A DNA stretch of 64,000 nucleotides from an uncultured Collinsella sp. (GTDB lineage: Bacteria; Actinomycetota; Coriobacteriia; Coriobacteriales; Coriobacteriaceae). The stretch is taken from the NCBI GenBank assembly GCA_934630855.1, contig CAKTWW010000006.1:9735-73734 (forward strand), written 5' to 3'. The notes under the pieces were generated by a model. The model was not told the origin of the DNA, searched no databases, and worked only from the letters and a program-made list of their open reading frames with translations. Both the position numbers and the translations under genes were made by a program. This document shows positions 50,261-58,674 of the stretch, piece after piece (the stretch's first letter is position 1; each line of letters opens with the position of its first letter).

Positions 50261-53161
50261 ATGACCCAGCCCTTGCCCTGGGAAAAGAACACCGTCGCGC
50301 CCGTTCCGCCCGCGCCGGAGCCCGTACCGCTCGATGCGTACGCCGCCCCCGCCGCGCCGGAACCCGAGCTCGTCCCGCTCGACATCTATGACGCCCCAGC
50401 TCCGGCGCCCAAACCCGTCAAGCCGCTCGTCGATATCGATAGCCTGAACCCTGCCCAGCGCGAGGCGGTCCTGACGACCGAAGGTCCACTGCTGGTCCTT
50501 GCCGGCGCCGGCTCGGGCAAGACCCGCGTCCTGACCTTCCGCATCGCCCACATGCTGGGCGACCTGGACGTTAAGCCCTGGCAGGTCCTGGCCATCACGT
50601 TTACCAACAAGGCTGCGGCCGAGATGCGCGAGCGTCTGGCAGCGCTCATCCCCAGCGGCACCCGCGGCATGTGGGTATGCACGTTCCACGCCATGTGCGT
50701 GCGCATGCTGCGTGAGGACGCCGACCTGCTGGGCTACACCGGCCAGTTCACCATCTACGATGACGACGATTCCAAGCGCATGGTGCGCGACATTATGCAG
50801 GCGCTCGGCATCGAGCAAAAACAGTTCCCCATCAACATGATCCGCAGCAAGATCAGTTCGGCAAAAAACGCCATGATCGGGCCCGAGGACATGCTCAAAT
50901 CCGCCGACAGCCCCAACGACAAAAAGGCCGCGCAGGTCTATATGGAGCTGGAGCGCCGCCTGCGCGCTGCCAACGCCATGGACTTCGATGACCTGCTCGT
51001 GCGCACGCTCGAGCTGCTGCGCACCCGTCCCGAGGTGCTCGACAAGTACCAGGAGCGCTTCCGCTACATTAGCGTCGACGAGTATCAGGACACCAACCAC
51101 GTCCAGTACGAGATTGCCAACCTGCTGGCCGCCAAGTACCAAAACCTCATGGTCGTGGGCGACGACGACCAGTCCATTTACAGCTGGCGCGGCGCCGATA
51201 TCACTAACATCCTGGACTTTGAGAAGGACTTTAAAAACTGCAAGACCGTCAAGCTGGAGCAGAACTACCGCTCCACGGGTCATATTCTGAGCGCCGCGAA
51301 CGCCGTGGTGCGTCACAACTCGCAGCGCAAGGACAAGCGCCTATTCACGGCCGAGGGCGACGGCGAGAAGATCCAAGCCTTCCAGGCGAGCGACGAGCGC
51401 GACGAGGGCCGCTGGATTGCCGGCGAGATCGAAAAGCTGCACTCCAAGGGCACGAGCTACGACGACATCGCTGTGTTCTACCGCACCAACGCCCAGTCGC
51501 GTATTCTCGAAGATATGTTCCTGCGCGCGGGCGTACCCTACAAGATTGTGGGCGGCACGCGATTCTTCGACCGCGCCGAGATCCGCGACGTCATGGCCTA
51601 CCTCAAGATGATTGTGAACCCGGCCGACGAGATGAGCGTCAAGCGTGTCATCAACACGCCGCGCCGCGGTATCGGCTCCACCTCGATCCAAAAGATTGAG
51701 CAGCTTGCGCGCGACAACCGCTGCTCGTTCTTCCAGGCCTGCGAGATTGCGACGGCCGAGACGGGCATGTTTAGCGCCAAGGTGCGTAACGGCCTGTCGA
51801 GCTTTGTGGCACTGGTGCGCGAGGGCCGTCGCATGGACGGCGAGCTCAAGGACGTCGTCGAGATGATTGTCGACAAGACGGGCCTGCTGCAGGCCTTCCG
51901 TGCCGAGGGCACGATGGAGTCCGAGAGCCGCGCCGAGAACATCCAGGAATTCCTGGGCGTTGCGGCCGAATTTGAGGAGACGCACGAGGATATCGAGGGT
52001 ACGCTCGAGAGCTTGGAAGAGCTGCGTGCGGCTGGCGTTGCCGATGTGCCCGCTGGCGCTGAGCCCGAGCCCGTCGTGGTGAGCGCGCCCGCACCGGAGC
52101 CAGGCCCGTCTGCGCCCGCGTCTTCGTTTGAGGCACTCGTCGGTGCTCGCGACGCTGCGGGCTCCAATCCGCTCGATAGCCTGGCCGCCCCGGCGCTGTC
52201 GCCACAGGATGCTCTGGCTGCTGCCATCGCGGGCAATGCCTATGCCGCGCCGACGGAGCTGCCGGCCGGTGCCGTGCATGCTGACGAGATTGAGCGCACT
52301 TATGGACCGCTCACCTGCAAAGCGCTGCCGGCGCTCATGGAGTGGCTGGCTCTGCGCTCCGACTTGGACTCTCTCGCCGGCGAGACGCATGCCATCACCA
52401 TGATGACCATTCACTCCGCCAAGGGCCTGGAGTTCCCGGCGGTCTTCGTGGCCGGCATGGAGGAGGGCATCTTCCCGCATGTGCACGACTTTGGCGGCAG
52501 CGATGACCCGGGCAAGCTCGAGGAGGAGCGCCGCTTGGCCTACGTCGCCATCACGCGCGCTCGCAAGCGTCTGTTCCTGACCTATGCGGCCACGCGCCGC
52601 ACCTACGGCTCGACCTCGGCCAATCCGCGCTCGCGCTTCCTCAACGAGATTCCATTTGAGGATATCGAGTTTAGTGGCATCGGTTCTGCCGGCTTTGAGG
52701 GCACGGGCTGGGAGAAGCGTGGCGACCGTCACGGCACCTTTGGCTCGGGCATGGGCTCGGACATGTACGGCGGCAAGGTGTTTGGCTCGCGCACGCGCTC
52801 GACCGGCGGTTCCGGCTCGCGCGGCGGTTCGAGCTTCGACGACTTCTTTGGCGGCAGCAGCTACGGAACCGAGCGCCATCGCGGCGTTTCGCCCGATGCC
52901 GGCCGCGTTGCCTCGACCTTTGGATCGGGTGCGCCGCGAGCCAAGACGCCGTCGTCCAAGGTGTCGCCGACGGTGGAGCGCAAGGTCGATCGCGCCAGCG
53001 CGGCGCAGGACTTTGCCGCGGGCGATACCGTGAGCCACAAGACCTTTGGCACGGGCACCGTGATCTCGGTCGTCGGAGACATGATCGAGGTCCAATTCGA
53101 AAAGACCGGCCAGACCAAAAAGCTTATGAAAGGCTTTGCTCCTATAGTGAAACTGACCTAG
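50261..53161 (+). CDS. pcrA: UvrD/PcrA-type superfamily I DNA helicase
   Basis: A 966-residue 3'-5' helicase for repair and replication-fork maintenance. Motif I is LAGAGSGKTRVLT, motif II VDEYQDTN, motif III GDDDQSIYSWRGAD and motif V MTIHSAKGLEFPAVFV. It is longer than typical PcrA (about 740) because of a Pro/Ala-rich N-terminal tail (1-60), an insertion of about 100 residues rich in Ala/Pro before motif V, and a Gly/Ser-rich linker before the C-terminal Tudor-like domain (AGDTVSHKTFGTGTVISVVG) that binds RNA polymerase in PcrA. GAGGAGTCGCCC precedes the ATG at 50261. Confidence 0.95.
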   Translation: MTQPLPWEKNTVAPVPPAPEPVPLDAYAAPAAPEPELVPLDIYDAPAPAPKPVKPLVDIDSLNPAQREAVLTTEGPLLVLAGAGSGKTRVLTFRIAHMLGDLDVKPWQVLAITFTNKAAAEMRERLAALIPSGTRGMWVCTFHAMCVRMLREDADLLGYTGQFTIYDDDDSKRMVRDIMQALGIEQKQFPINMIRSKISSAKNAMIGPEDMLKSADSPNDKKAAQVYMELERRLRAANAMDFDDLLVRTLELLRTRPEVLDKYQERFRYISVDEYQDTNHVQYEIANLLAAKYQNLMVVGDDDQSIYSWRGADITNILDFEKDFKNCKTVKLEQNYRSTGHILSAANAVVRHNSQRKDKRLFTAEGDGEKIQAFQASDERDEGRWIAGEIEKLHSKGTSYDDIAVFYRTNAQSRILEDMFLRAGVPYKIVGGTRFFDRAEIRDVMAYLKMIVNPADEMSVKRVINTPRRGIGSTSIQKIEQLARDNRCSFFQACEIATAETGMFSAKVRNGLSSFVALVREGRRMDGELKDVVEMIVDKTGLLQAFRAEGTMESESRAENIQEFLGVAAEFEETHEDIEGTLESLEELRAAGVADVPAGAEPEPVVVSAPAPEPGPSAPASSFEALVGARDAAGSNPLDSLAAPALSPQDALAAAIAGNAYAAPTELPAGAVHADEIERTYGPLTCKALPALMEWLALRSDLDSLAGETHAITMMTIHSAKGLEFPAVFVAGMEEGIFPHVHDFGGSDDPGKLEEERRLAYVAITRARKRLFLTYAATRRTYGSTSANPRSRFLNEIPFEDIEFSGIGSAGFEGTGWEKRGDRHGTFGSGMGSDMYGGKVFGSRTRSTGGSGSRGGSSFDDFFGGSSYGTERHRGVSPDAGRVASTFGSGAPRAKTPSSKVSPTVERKVDRASAAQDFAAGDTVSHKTFGTGTVISVVGDMIEVQFEKTGQTKKLMKGFAPIVKLT

Positions 53162-53164
53162 GCG

Positions 53165-53262
53165 GCTTTCCCAGGCACGGCACCTCGGCCTTCAATCGTC
53201 GGGCATGACCTCAAGGTCTATGCCCTCCTCTTTCAGGCCGATCTGCCGCACCTGGAAAACCC
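53165..53262. repeat. Nested hairpin element after pcrA
   Basis: TTTCCCAGGCACGGCACCTCGG pairs with the complement of CCGATCTGCCGCACCTGGAAA, and the core GGGCATGACC/GGTCTATGCCC forms an inner stem with a one-base bulge. End blocks match the element after purH and the core matches the terminator after uppP. Confidence 0.72.
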
Positions 53263-53327
53263 GTACATCCGGCTAGGCGGGCGCGCCGGGGGCTTTGGTC
53301 GCCTGCTCGGACAGTCCTGCGCAAGAC

Positions 53328-53353
53328 GGAGGCCACATTAAGTGGCCTCCTTT
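53328..53353 (+). terminator. Terminator downstream of pcrA
   Basis: GGAGGCCAC pairs with GTGGCCTCC around ATTAA and is followed by TTTG. Compact and likely functional. Confidence 0.75.
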
Positions 53354-53479
53354 GCGTGCGGAACTCGCGATCGACGTTGTCCTTGGCGCCTGCCCGGGTC
53401 CTTAGGTAACGTTGATGGTCGAGCGTTGCTTTGCCGCTCGCTTTTTGGTCTGGAGAGCCGGGTGGGCTGAATATTTAGA

Positions 53480-53527
53480 CATGGCAAGGGCCCCCCGTTG
53501 GTGAACGGGGGCCCTTGTTGCGTTTTG
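53480..53527 (+). terminator. Terminator, left copy of a duplicated pair
   Basis: CATGGCAAGGGCCCCCCGTT and AACGGGGGCCCTTGTTG form a strong stem ending GTTGCGTTTTG. Nearly the same sequence, including both flanks, recurs at 55423-55475 on the far side of the AbiE-like pair. Confidence 0.85.
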
Positions 53528-53550
53528 AATGGTTCGCTGGGCTTTGGTGA

Positions 53551-53597
53551 TTGATGACTTTATATAATTCAGTATAATTTCATATGTATACTGAAAT
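53551..53597 (+). promoter_or_regulatory. Promoter and operator of the second AbiE-like pair
   Basis: -35 TTGATG (53551-53556) and -10 TATAAT (53573-53578) are 16 bp apart. The palindrome TTCAGTATA (53568-53576) with TATACTGAA (53587-53595) overlaps the -10 box and the start point, and a further ACTGAAATG repeat follows. This is typical of an autorepressed toxin-antitoxin promoter. Confidence 0.7.
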
Positions 53598-53625
53598 GTA
53601 ACTGAAATGAAAACGGTGACAAGGT

Positions 53626-54648
53626 ATGTTGCTAAGCTGTCTTCCCAAAAGGCTCTTCTCTTTGGAGCTTGCCATCGACTTAGAGCCAGTAGAGGTGCAG
53701 ATTCCTCGCATGTACCTTGAGCGGTTTTCGCTTCGCTTGGCACAGCTTGGCGCGTCTGAGCAAGGGCGTTTTATTGTTGCCGAACCAAAAGAGCTGCCCA
53801 GTGTGATTTCGGCGCGAAATCTCGTCAATGCGGTGCGCAAGGTCGATACACGTCCGGTGGCAATTTGCTGGGACGCTATGGATTTAGGTTTTATGCGTGC
53901 GCTGTCTTCGGAGAGAATCGCGTATATCCGAGATGAACGGAATGCGTTTCTGCCGTTTATCGGAGCCGTTATTTCCGATGAGGCGCTGGGTACTTCTCCC
54001 GCAGCTCCGCTTTCACCCCAATCTCAACGAATCGTCCTAAATCTCGTTGCCGGACGATGGGTTGGCTGCTCCGCCGGCGACTTAGCACGTCTGTGTGGCA
54101 AAAGTGCGGCAAGCGTCAGCGGCTATCTTTCAGAAATCGCCGCCATTGCTCCTGGGCTAATCGTGCGGGATGGCAAAAAACGCATGTTGTCCGATGCCGA
54201 TTTGTCGACCGAGGCGCTGTTAAATGGATTTGAGGACTATCTTCGTACGCCTGTCGTTGAGCATATACGGCTCAAGAGGGCGATCGACAGAGCGGAATTG
54301 CACGCCGTTGATGCGCTGCTATCCGGCGTGTCTGCCCTTAGTTATATGTCCGACCTCGCTCATGACGACTCCGCTCTTACTATTGCTCTCGAAAAGTATC
54401 AGGTGGATGCCTTAAAAGAACATTTGGGCGACGAATGGCTGGAGGCACAGTGGTATGAACCGGCAGCAATTGAGATTGAGGTCTGGTCGTATCCCGTGGA
54501 CGAGCCGTCCGATGTCAGTTTTGACACAACGGGCTTGCAATGTGTTGACCCATATTCCTTATACGTTGCCTGCGTAAAAGCAGATTACAAAGATGATCGC
54601 CTGCTTGATGCGATCGAGCAGCTCAGGAGGACGATATGCCAAAAATAA
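53626..54648 (+). CDS. AbiEi-like antitoxin/regulator of a second pair
   Basis: A 340-residue protein. The middle carries a winged-helix region (SPQSQRIVLNLVAGRWVGCS, LARLCGKSAASVSGYLSEIA) of MarR-like type; the flanks are helical and unlike core metabolism genes. It overlaps the nucleotidyltransferase gene by 13 bases, the arrangement of type IV toxin-antitoxin pairs. The start is uncertain: an ATG at 53607 in another frame would read MKTVTRYVAKLSSQKAL, which looks like a natural N terminus, so a one-base frameshift near 53650 is possible. Confidence 0.7.
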   Translation: MLLSCLPKRLFSLELAIDLEPVEVQIPRMYLERFSLRLAQLGASEQGRFIVAEPKELPSVISARNLVNAVRKVDTRPVAICWDAMDLGFMRALSSERIAYIRDERNAFLPFIGAVISDEALGTSPAAPLSPQSQRIVLNLVAGRWVGCSAGDLARLCGKSAASVSGYLSEIAAIAPGLIVRDGKKRMLSDADLSTEALLNGFEDYLRTPVVEHIRLKRAIDRAELHAVDALLSGVSALSYMSDLAHDDSALTIALEKYQVDALKEHLGDEWLEAQWYEPAAIEIEVWSYPVDEPSDVSFDTTGLQCVDPYSLYVACVKADYKDDRLLDAIEQLRRTICQK

Positions 54649-55403
54649 GAGGAATAGAGCGATTTGCCAAAGCCATGAGCGGCTGTAAAGGTGGTTATGT
54701 CCTTATTGGCGGGGGAGCCTGCAGCGTTCTGTTTGACAATGAAGGTGATTCGTTTAGGGCTACTGAAGATTTGGATGTCGTCGTAATCGTTGATGGAAAA
54801 GGCGTTGAATTTGCCACTGCGCTATGGTCATTTATCAAAGCTGCCGGATACGAGACTGGAAAGGTCGGTGATGGAAAGTGCACTTACTATCGGTTCTGTT
54901 TGCCCAAAGGATCAAGGCAAGTCCTAGACTATCCCGGCCAAATTGAGCTATTTGCTCGACATCCTGATTATGTGCTCGAAGATGAAACGAGCGAAGTGGC
55001 ACCTCTTTCCTTTGACGGGGCCGTATCAAGTCTCTCGGCAATTATTCTCGACGATGGCTACTACGAATTTATCCGTGACAACGCAACGAACGTAGGGGGT
55101 ATTACGTTGCTTGATGCGCTCCATATCATTCCCCTCAAGATGCGTGCACACATTGATATCAACAGGAGCTACGAGGAAGGGCGTCGTTGCAATGACAAGG
55201 ATCGACGAAAGCATCGTTCGGATGTTGCTCGACTTGCTGACTTGCTGTCGCCCTCAGCCCGTTTGAAGCTTTCGGAGCAAATGAGGGCTGATGCCGAGGA
55301 TTTCTTTACGGACTTTGCTTCATATGTAAATCGGCAAACCAATCGTAAGGAAAAGGCACAGCTTCAGGACACGTTATCGTTTCTCGAAAGGGTCTATTTG
55401 TAG
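54636..55403 (+). CDS. AbiEii-like nucleotidyltransferase toxin of a second pair
   Basis: A 255-residue protein with the nucleotidyltransferase core: VLIGGGACSVLF (Gly25-Gly27), RATEDLDVVV (Asp45, Asp47) and a third acidic strand QIELFARHP. A basic segment (RRKHRSDVARLADLLSPSAR) lies in the C-terminal helical part, as in AbiEii/AbiGii-type proteins. It is translated from within the end of the preceding gene. It should transfer a nucleotide to a cellular target; the target is unknown. It is distinct from the pair at 6431-7960. Confidence 0.8.
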   Translation: MPKIRGIERFAKAMSGCKGGYVLIGGGACSVLFDNEGDSFRATEDLDVVVIVDGKGVEFATALWSFIKAAGYETGKVGDGKCTYYRFCLPKGSRQVLDYPGQIELFARHPDYVLEDETSEVAPLSFDGAVSSLSAIILDDGYYEFIRDNATNVGGITLLDALHIIPLKMRAHIDINRSYEEGRRCNDKDRRKHRSDVARLADLLSPSARLKLSEQMRADAEDFFTDFASYVNRQTNRKEKAQLQDTLSFLERVYL

Positions 55404-55422
55404 ACACCTTGATTCGTTGTGC

Positions 55423-55475
55423 ATGGCAAGGGGCTTCCCCGTTGATGGACGGGGGAGCCCCTTGTTGCGTTTTGG
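55423..55475. terminator. Terminator, right copy of a duplicated pair
   Basis: GGCAAGGGGCTTCCCCGTT and the matching ACGGGGGAGCCCCTTGTTG form a long stem ending GTTGCGTTTTG. It matches the terminator at 53480-53527 in both stem and flanks. It lies between the AbiEii-like gene and the convergent manA. Confidence 0.85.
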
Positions 55476-55489
55476 GTTGTTGTTGCGGC

Positions 55490-56422
55490 TTACAGATGGC
55501 TGATAATCAGCTCCATGGTGCCCTCGAGTTCAATCTTGTCCACGGTGGACGGCGCCAGTAGGTGACTGCCCTTGTGGACGGGGTCGCCGCAGACGGTGCC
55601 TTCTCCGTCGATGATCGACAGGCACATGAAGGGCCAACGCTGCTCCAGGGTCTTGCTGCCGTCCACGCGCACGCGGTCGACGGTGTAGCAGGGGTTGGAC
55701 TCGAGCTCGGTCACGCCATCGACCTCGGGTGCGGTCACGGTGCCGTCGGTCGGGGCCTGCGCGTTAAAGTTAATGCAGTCCAGGCTCTGCTCAATGTGCA
55801 GCGGGCGCAGCTTGCCGTCGGTGCCAGGGCGGTCGTAGTCGTACAGGCGATACGTCACGTCGCTCGACTGCTGTGTCTCCAGAATCAGCGTGCCGGTCTT
55901 GATGGCGTGCACGGTGCCGGAGTCGATCTGGAAAAAGTCGCCTTTGTGGATGGGCAGCACGTTGAGCATCTCGTCCCAGCGACCCTCTTCGATCATCTGC
56001 GCAGCCTCGGCGCGGTCATGCGCGCGCTGGCCGACGATGATCGTGGCGCCGGGCTCGCAATCCAGCACGTACCAGCACTCGGTTTTGCCCAGGCTACCGT
56101 TCTCATGCTCGGCGGCGTACTCGTCGTTGGGGTGGATCTGGATCGACAGGTCGTCCTTGGCGTCCAGAATCTTAATGAGCAGCGGGAACTCCTTGCCCCC
56201 GCAGTTGCCAAAGAGCTCGCGATGCTCGGCCCACAGCCACGACAGCGTGTAGCCGGCGTACGGACCCTCGGCAATCTGGCAATCGCCGTTGGGGTGCGCC
56301 GAGATGGCCCAGCACTCACCGATGGGTCCCTCGGGAATGTCGTAACCAAACACGGTCTCCAGCTGGCGGCCGCCCCAAATCTTCTCGTGGAAGATCGGCG
56401 TGAGTTTAATCAAATCGGACAT
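55490..56422 (-). CDS. manA: Mannose-6-phosphate isomerase, class I
   Basis: A 310-residue zinc isomerase converting mannose-6-phosphate and fructose-6-phosphate. IHEKIWGGR-like N terminus (HEKIWGGRQLETVFG), zinc ligands in SIQIHPNDEYA and GKTECWYVLD, and SGTVHAIKTG follow the short Firmicutes-type ManA plan. The ATG at 56422 is preferred over 56428 because GGGGGT then stands at proper spacing. It lies directly downstream of a GntR regulator gene in the same direction (72 bases), which may control it. Confidence 0.93.
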   Translation of the reverse strand: MSDLIKLTPIFHEKIWGGRQLETVFGYDIPEGPIGECWAISAHPNGDCQIAEGPYAGYTLSWLWAEHRELFGNCGGKEFPLLIKILDAKDDLSIQIHPNDEYAAEHENGSLGKTECWYVLDCEPGATIIVGQRAHDRAEAAQMIEEGRWDEMLNVLPIHKGDFFQIDSGTVHAIKTGTLILETQQSSDVTYRLYDYDRPGTDGKLRPLHIEQSLDCINFNAQAPTDGTVTAPEVDGVTELESNPCYTVDRVRVDGSKTLEQRWPFMCLSIIDGEGTVCGDPVHKGSHLLAPSTVDKIELEGTMELIISHL

Positions 56423-56494
56423 GTGCATACCCCCATCAGGTTGTGCGGGCGCCGCGCAAAACGGCTCAAAGCGAGCGCCCGCCGGATTACAAAC

Positions 56495-57214
56495 TTAAGC
56501 CAACGTTACGTTGTGCAGCTCAAAACGGTCGCCGACGTTGCGCGAAATCGAGTACTCAAACGCGGCGCCGCTGTCCAAAAAGCCAATCTGGTTGAGCTCG
56601 AGGAGGGGAGAGCCGGGCTTGGTGTTCAGGCGCTCGGCCTCTTCCTCGGTTGCGGCAACGGCACGGATGGTGCGGTGGAAGCTCGAGATCTTAAGCCCGC
56701 ACTGCTCGCGGATATAGCTGTAAATAGACGCGTACAGGTCCTTTTTCTTAAGGCCCGGGATGAGTTCCAACGGCATATAGGTGTACTCGATAACGATGGG
56801 CAGACCATCGACCTCGCGTACGCGCACGATGTGATAGGCAAAGTCGTCTTCGGCCATTCCCAGCCGGGAGGCAACCTCTGCCGGCGGATTGACGATCGAG
56901 AAATCGTAGACCACCGAGGCCACCTTCTCGCCGCGATGCTCGTAGGTAAAGCCCTGAGCGCGGTCGTTTCTGCCTTGGAAAAACGCTTTGCCGGGAAGCC
57001 CCGCGGTGTCTTTGACGTAGGTGCCCGATCCACGACGACTGGTGACCAAGCCTTCCTCGGTAATCTGCTCAATCGCGCGCTTGACGGTGATCTTGGAAAC
57101 GCCATACAGCTCACAGAACTCAACGACGGTAGGCAGTTTGTCGCCCGGTTTAAGGGCGCCATCCTCGATGTTTCGGCGTATATCTGCAGCTATTGACTCA
57201 TATTTGGGAATCAT
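56495..57214 (-). CDS. GntR/HutC-family transcriptional regulator
   Basis: A 239-residue repressor. The N-terminal winged helix (LKPGDKLPTVVEFCELYGVS, then VKRAIEQITEEGLVTSRRGS) is followed by a UTRA ligand domain (about 85-235) with EYTYMPLELIPGL and LLELNQIGF. Regulators of this kind bind sugar phosphates and control sugar-use genes. It is upstream of manA and diverges from a ROK kinase gene, so both are candidate targets. Confidence 0.9.
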   Translation of the reverse strand: MIPKYESIAADIRRNIEDGALKPGDKLPTVVEFCELYGVSKITVKRAIEQITEEGLVTSRRGSGTYVKDTAGLPGKAFFQGRNDRAQGFTYEHRGEKVASVVYDFSIVNPPAEVASRLGMAEDDFAYHIVRVREVDGLPIVIEYTYMPLELIPGLKKKDLYASIYSYIREQCGLKISSFHRTIRAVAATEEEAERLNTKPGSPLLELNQIGFLDSGAAFEYSISRNVGDRFELHNVTLA

Positions 57215-57554
57215 GTAACCCCCTTTCCAGCTTGATTGAGTATAAAAGAAAGTATATTCAACATCTAAGTATCTCTATTACATTTTTGAAAAGTTTCGAG
57301 AAGGATATTATTAAAAGTCGCTTTATTTATAAAACTAGAGCGCCCTAAATAGGCATCTTCAATGATTGTTGCATCGAGCAAAATGCATCGCCTGGAGACG
57401 AAACCGAGTTGCCCTAACGTTCAACGGATGGGATTTCAGAGGGTTGTGTTTCCCCAGATAAAGCCTGCCAAAACAAACCTGTCCCTTTTTGGCAGGTTTT
57501 TGCTTTGGGAGCGGTACCATACAGGCAATGTTTAAACGAGAAAGGTGGGCTCCC
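57215..57554. other. 340-bp divergent regulatory region
   Basis: Lies between the GntR gene and the ROK kinase gene. An AT-rich block next to the GntR start (57240-57340) probably contains its promoter and operator. Further on, CTGCCAAAA and TTTTTGGCAG form a terminator-like hairpin with a T run at about 57467-57502, just before the kinase gene. No coding frame is supported. Confidence 0.6.
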
Positions 57555-58508
57555 ATGGAACCTAAGCAGTACTACATCGGCATCGACGTCGGCGGCACTT
57601 CGGTTAAGGAGGGCCTGTTCGACGAGGACGGCAACCTGCTTGCCAAGGCCAGTGTGCCCACGCCTCCCATCGTTGACGCCGCGGGCTTTGCCGCGGTGAC
57701 CGAGGCTATCGACCAGGTGGTCGCCAAGGCGCAGATTCCGCGCGCCTTTGTGGCGGGCATCGGCCTGGCCGTTCCGTGCCCCATCCCTGCCGCGGGCGAT
57801 GCCAAGGTCAAGGCGAACATCTCCATCAACTTGCCCGAGCTTAAGATTGCCATTCAGGAGCACTGCCCCGACGCGGTCGTAAAGTACGAGAACGACGCCA
57901 ACGCCGCCGCCATGGGCGAGGCCTGGCTCGGCTCTGCCAAGGGCGTGCAGAACGTGGTGACGGTCACCATCGGCACCGGCGTAGGCGGCGGCGTTATCGT
58001 TAACGGCGACGTGGTGTCGGGCGTTGTGGGCGCCGGCGGCGAGATCGGCCATATGTGCCTGAATCCCGACGAGGAGCGTACCTGCGGCTGCGGCGGCCAC
58101 GGCCACCTGGAGCAGTATTCCAGCGCGACCGGCGTGGTGAGCAATTACCTGGCCGAGTGCAAGGCTGCGGGCGTCGAGCCCATCGAGCTCACCGGTCCAT
58201 CTGACTCCAAGGACGTATTCCAAGCCTGCCGCGAGGGCGATAAGCTCGCGCTTGCCGCGGCCGATACCATGGCCGACTACCTCGGCCGTGCCCTGGCGCT
58301 TATCGCCAACGTGGTCGACCCTGAGATGTTCCTCATCGGCGGCGGCGCCTCCGCCTCGGCCGATGTCTACCTCGACGCCGTGCGCGAGCACTTTAAGCAG
58401 TACGCGTTTTCCGTCTCGCGCGAGACGCCCATCGAGGTCGCCTCGCTCGGCAACGACGCCGGTATCATCGGCGCCGCCTACGTAGCCCTGCGCGCCGCCG
58501 GCAAATAA
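57555..58508 (+). CDS. ROK-family sugar kinase (glucokinase-like)
   Basis: A 317-residue cytoplasmic kinase. The phosphate motif is YIGIDVGGTSVKEGLFD, the catalytic Asp lies in VKYENDANAAAMGEA, TIGTGVGGGVIVNG is the ATP motif, and the ROK zinc site reads GGEIGHMCLNPDEERTCGCG plus GGHGHLEQYSS. This is the standard ROK glucokinase layout. AAAGGTGGG precedes the ATG at 57555. Diverging from a GntR gene upstream of manA suggests a hexose-use context. Substrate could be glucose or another hexose. Confidence 0.9.
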   Translation: MEPKQYYIGIDVGGTSVKEGLFDEDGNLLAKASVPTPPIVDAAGFAAVTEAIDQVVAKAQIPRAFVAGIGLAVPCPIPAAGDAKVKANISINLPELKIAIQEHCPDAVVKYENDANAAAMGEAWLGSAKGVQNVVTVTIGTGVGGGVIVNGDVVSGVVGAGGEIGHMCLNPDEERTCGCGGHGHLEQYSSATGVVSNYLAECKAAGVEPIELTGPSDSKDVFQACREGDKLALAAADTMADYLGRALALIANVVDPEMFLIGGGASASADVYLDAVREHFKQYAFSVSRETPIEVASLGNDAGIIGAAYVALRAAGK

Positions 58509-58674
58509 CTGGTGCAAGGGGGTCAGGTTTCTTTGCATCAACATGGTGCAAGGGGGACAGACTTGGCCCCCATGCCTGCCCCAAATTGTGCCGCGCCCCT
58601 TCCGTCTGCGAAGGCTCGACGCTAGCGTGCTACCATAGCTACGTCCAAGTACACATATCAAGTGGAGGATATCC

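Noticed and set aside
55562..57196. Long plus-strand frame across manA and the GntR gene
   Set aside because: Runs antisense across two well-supported genes and their gap; no family motif or ribosome site.
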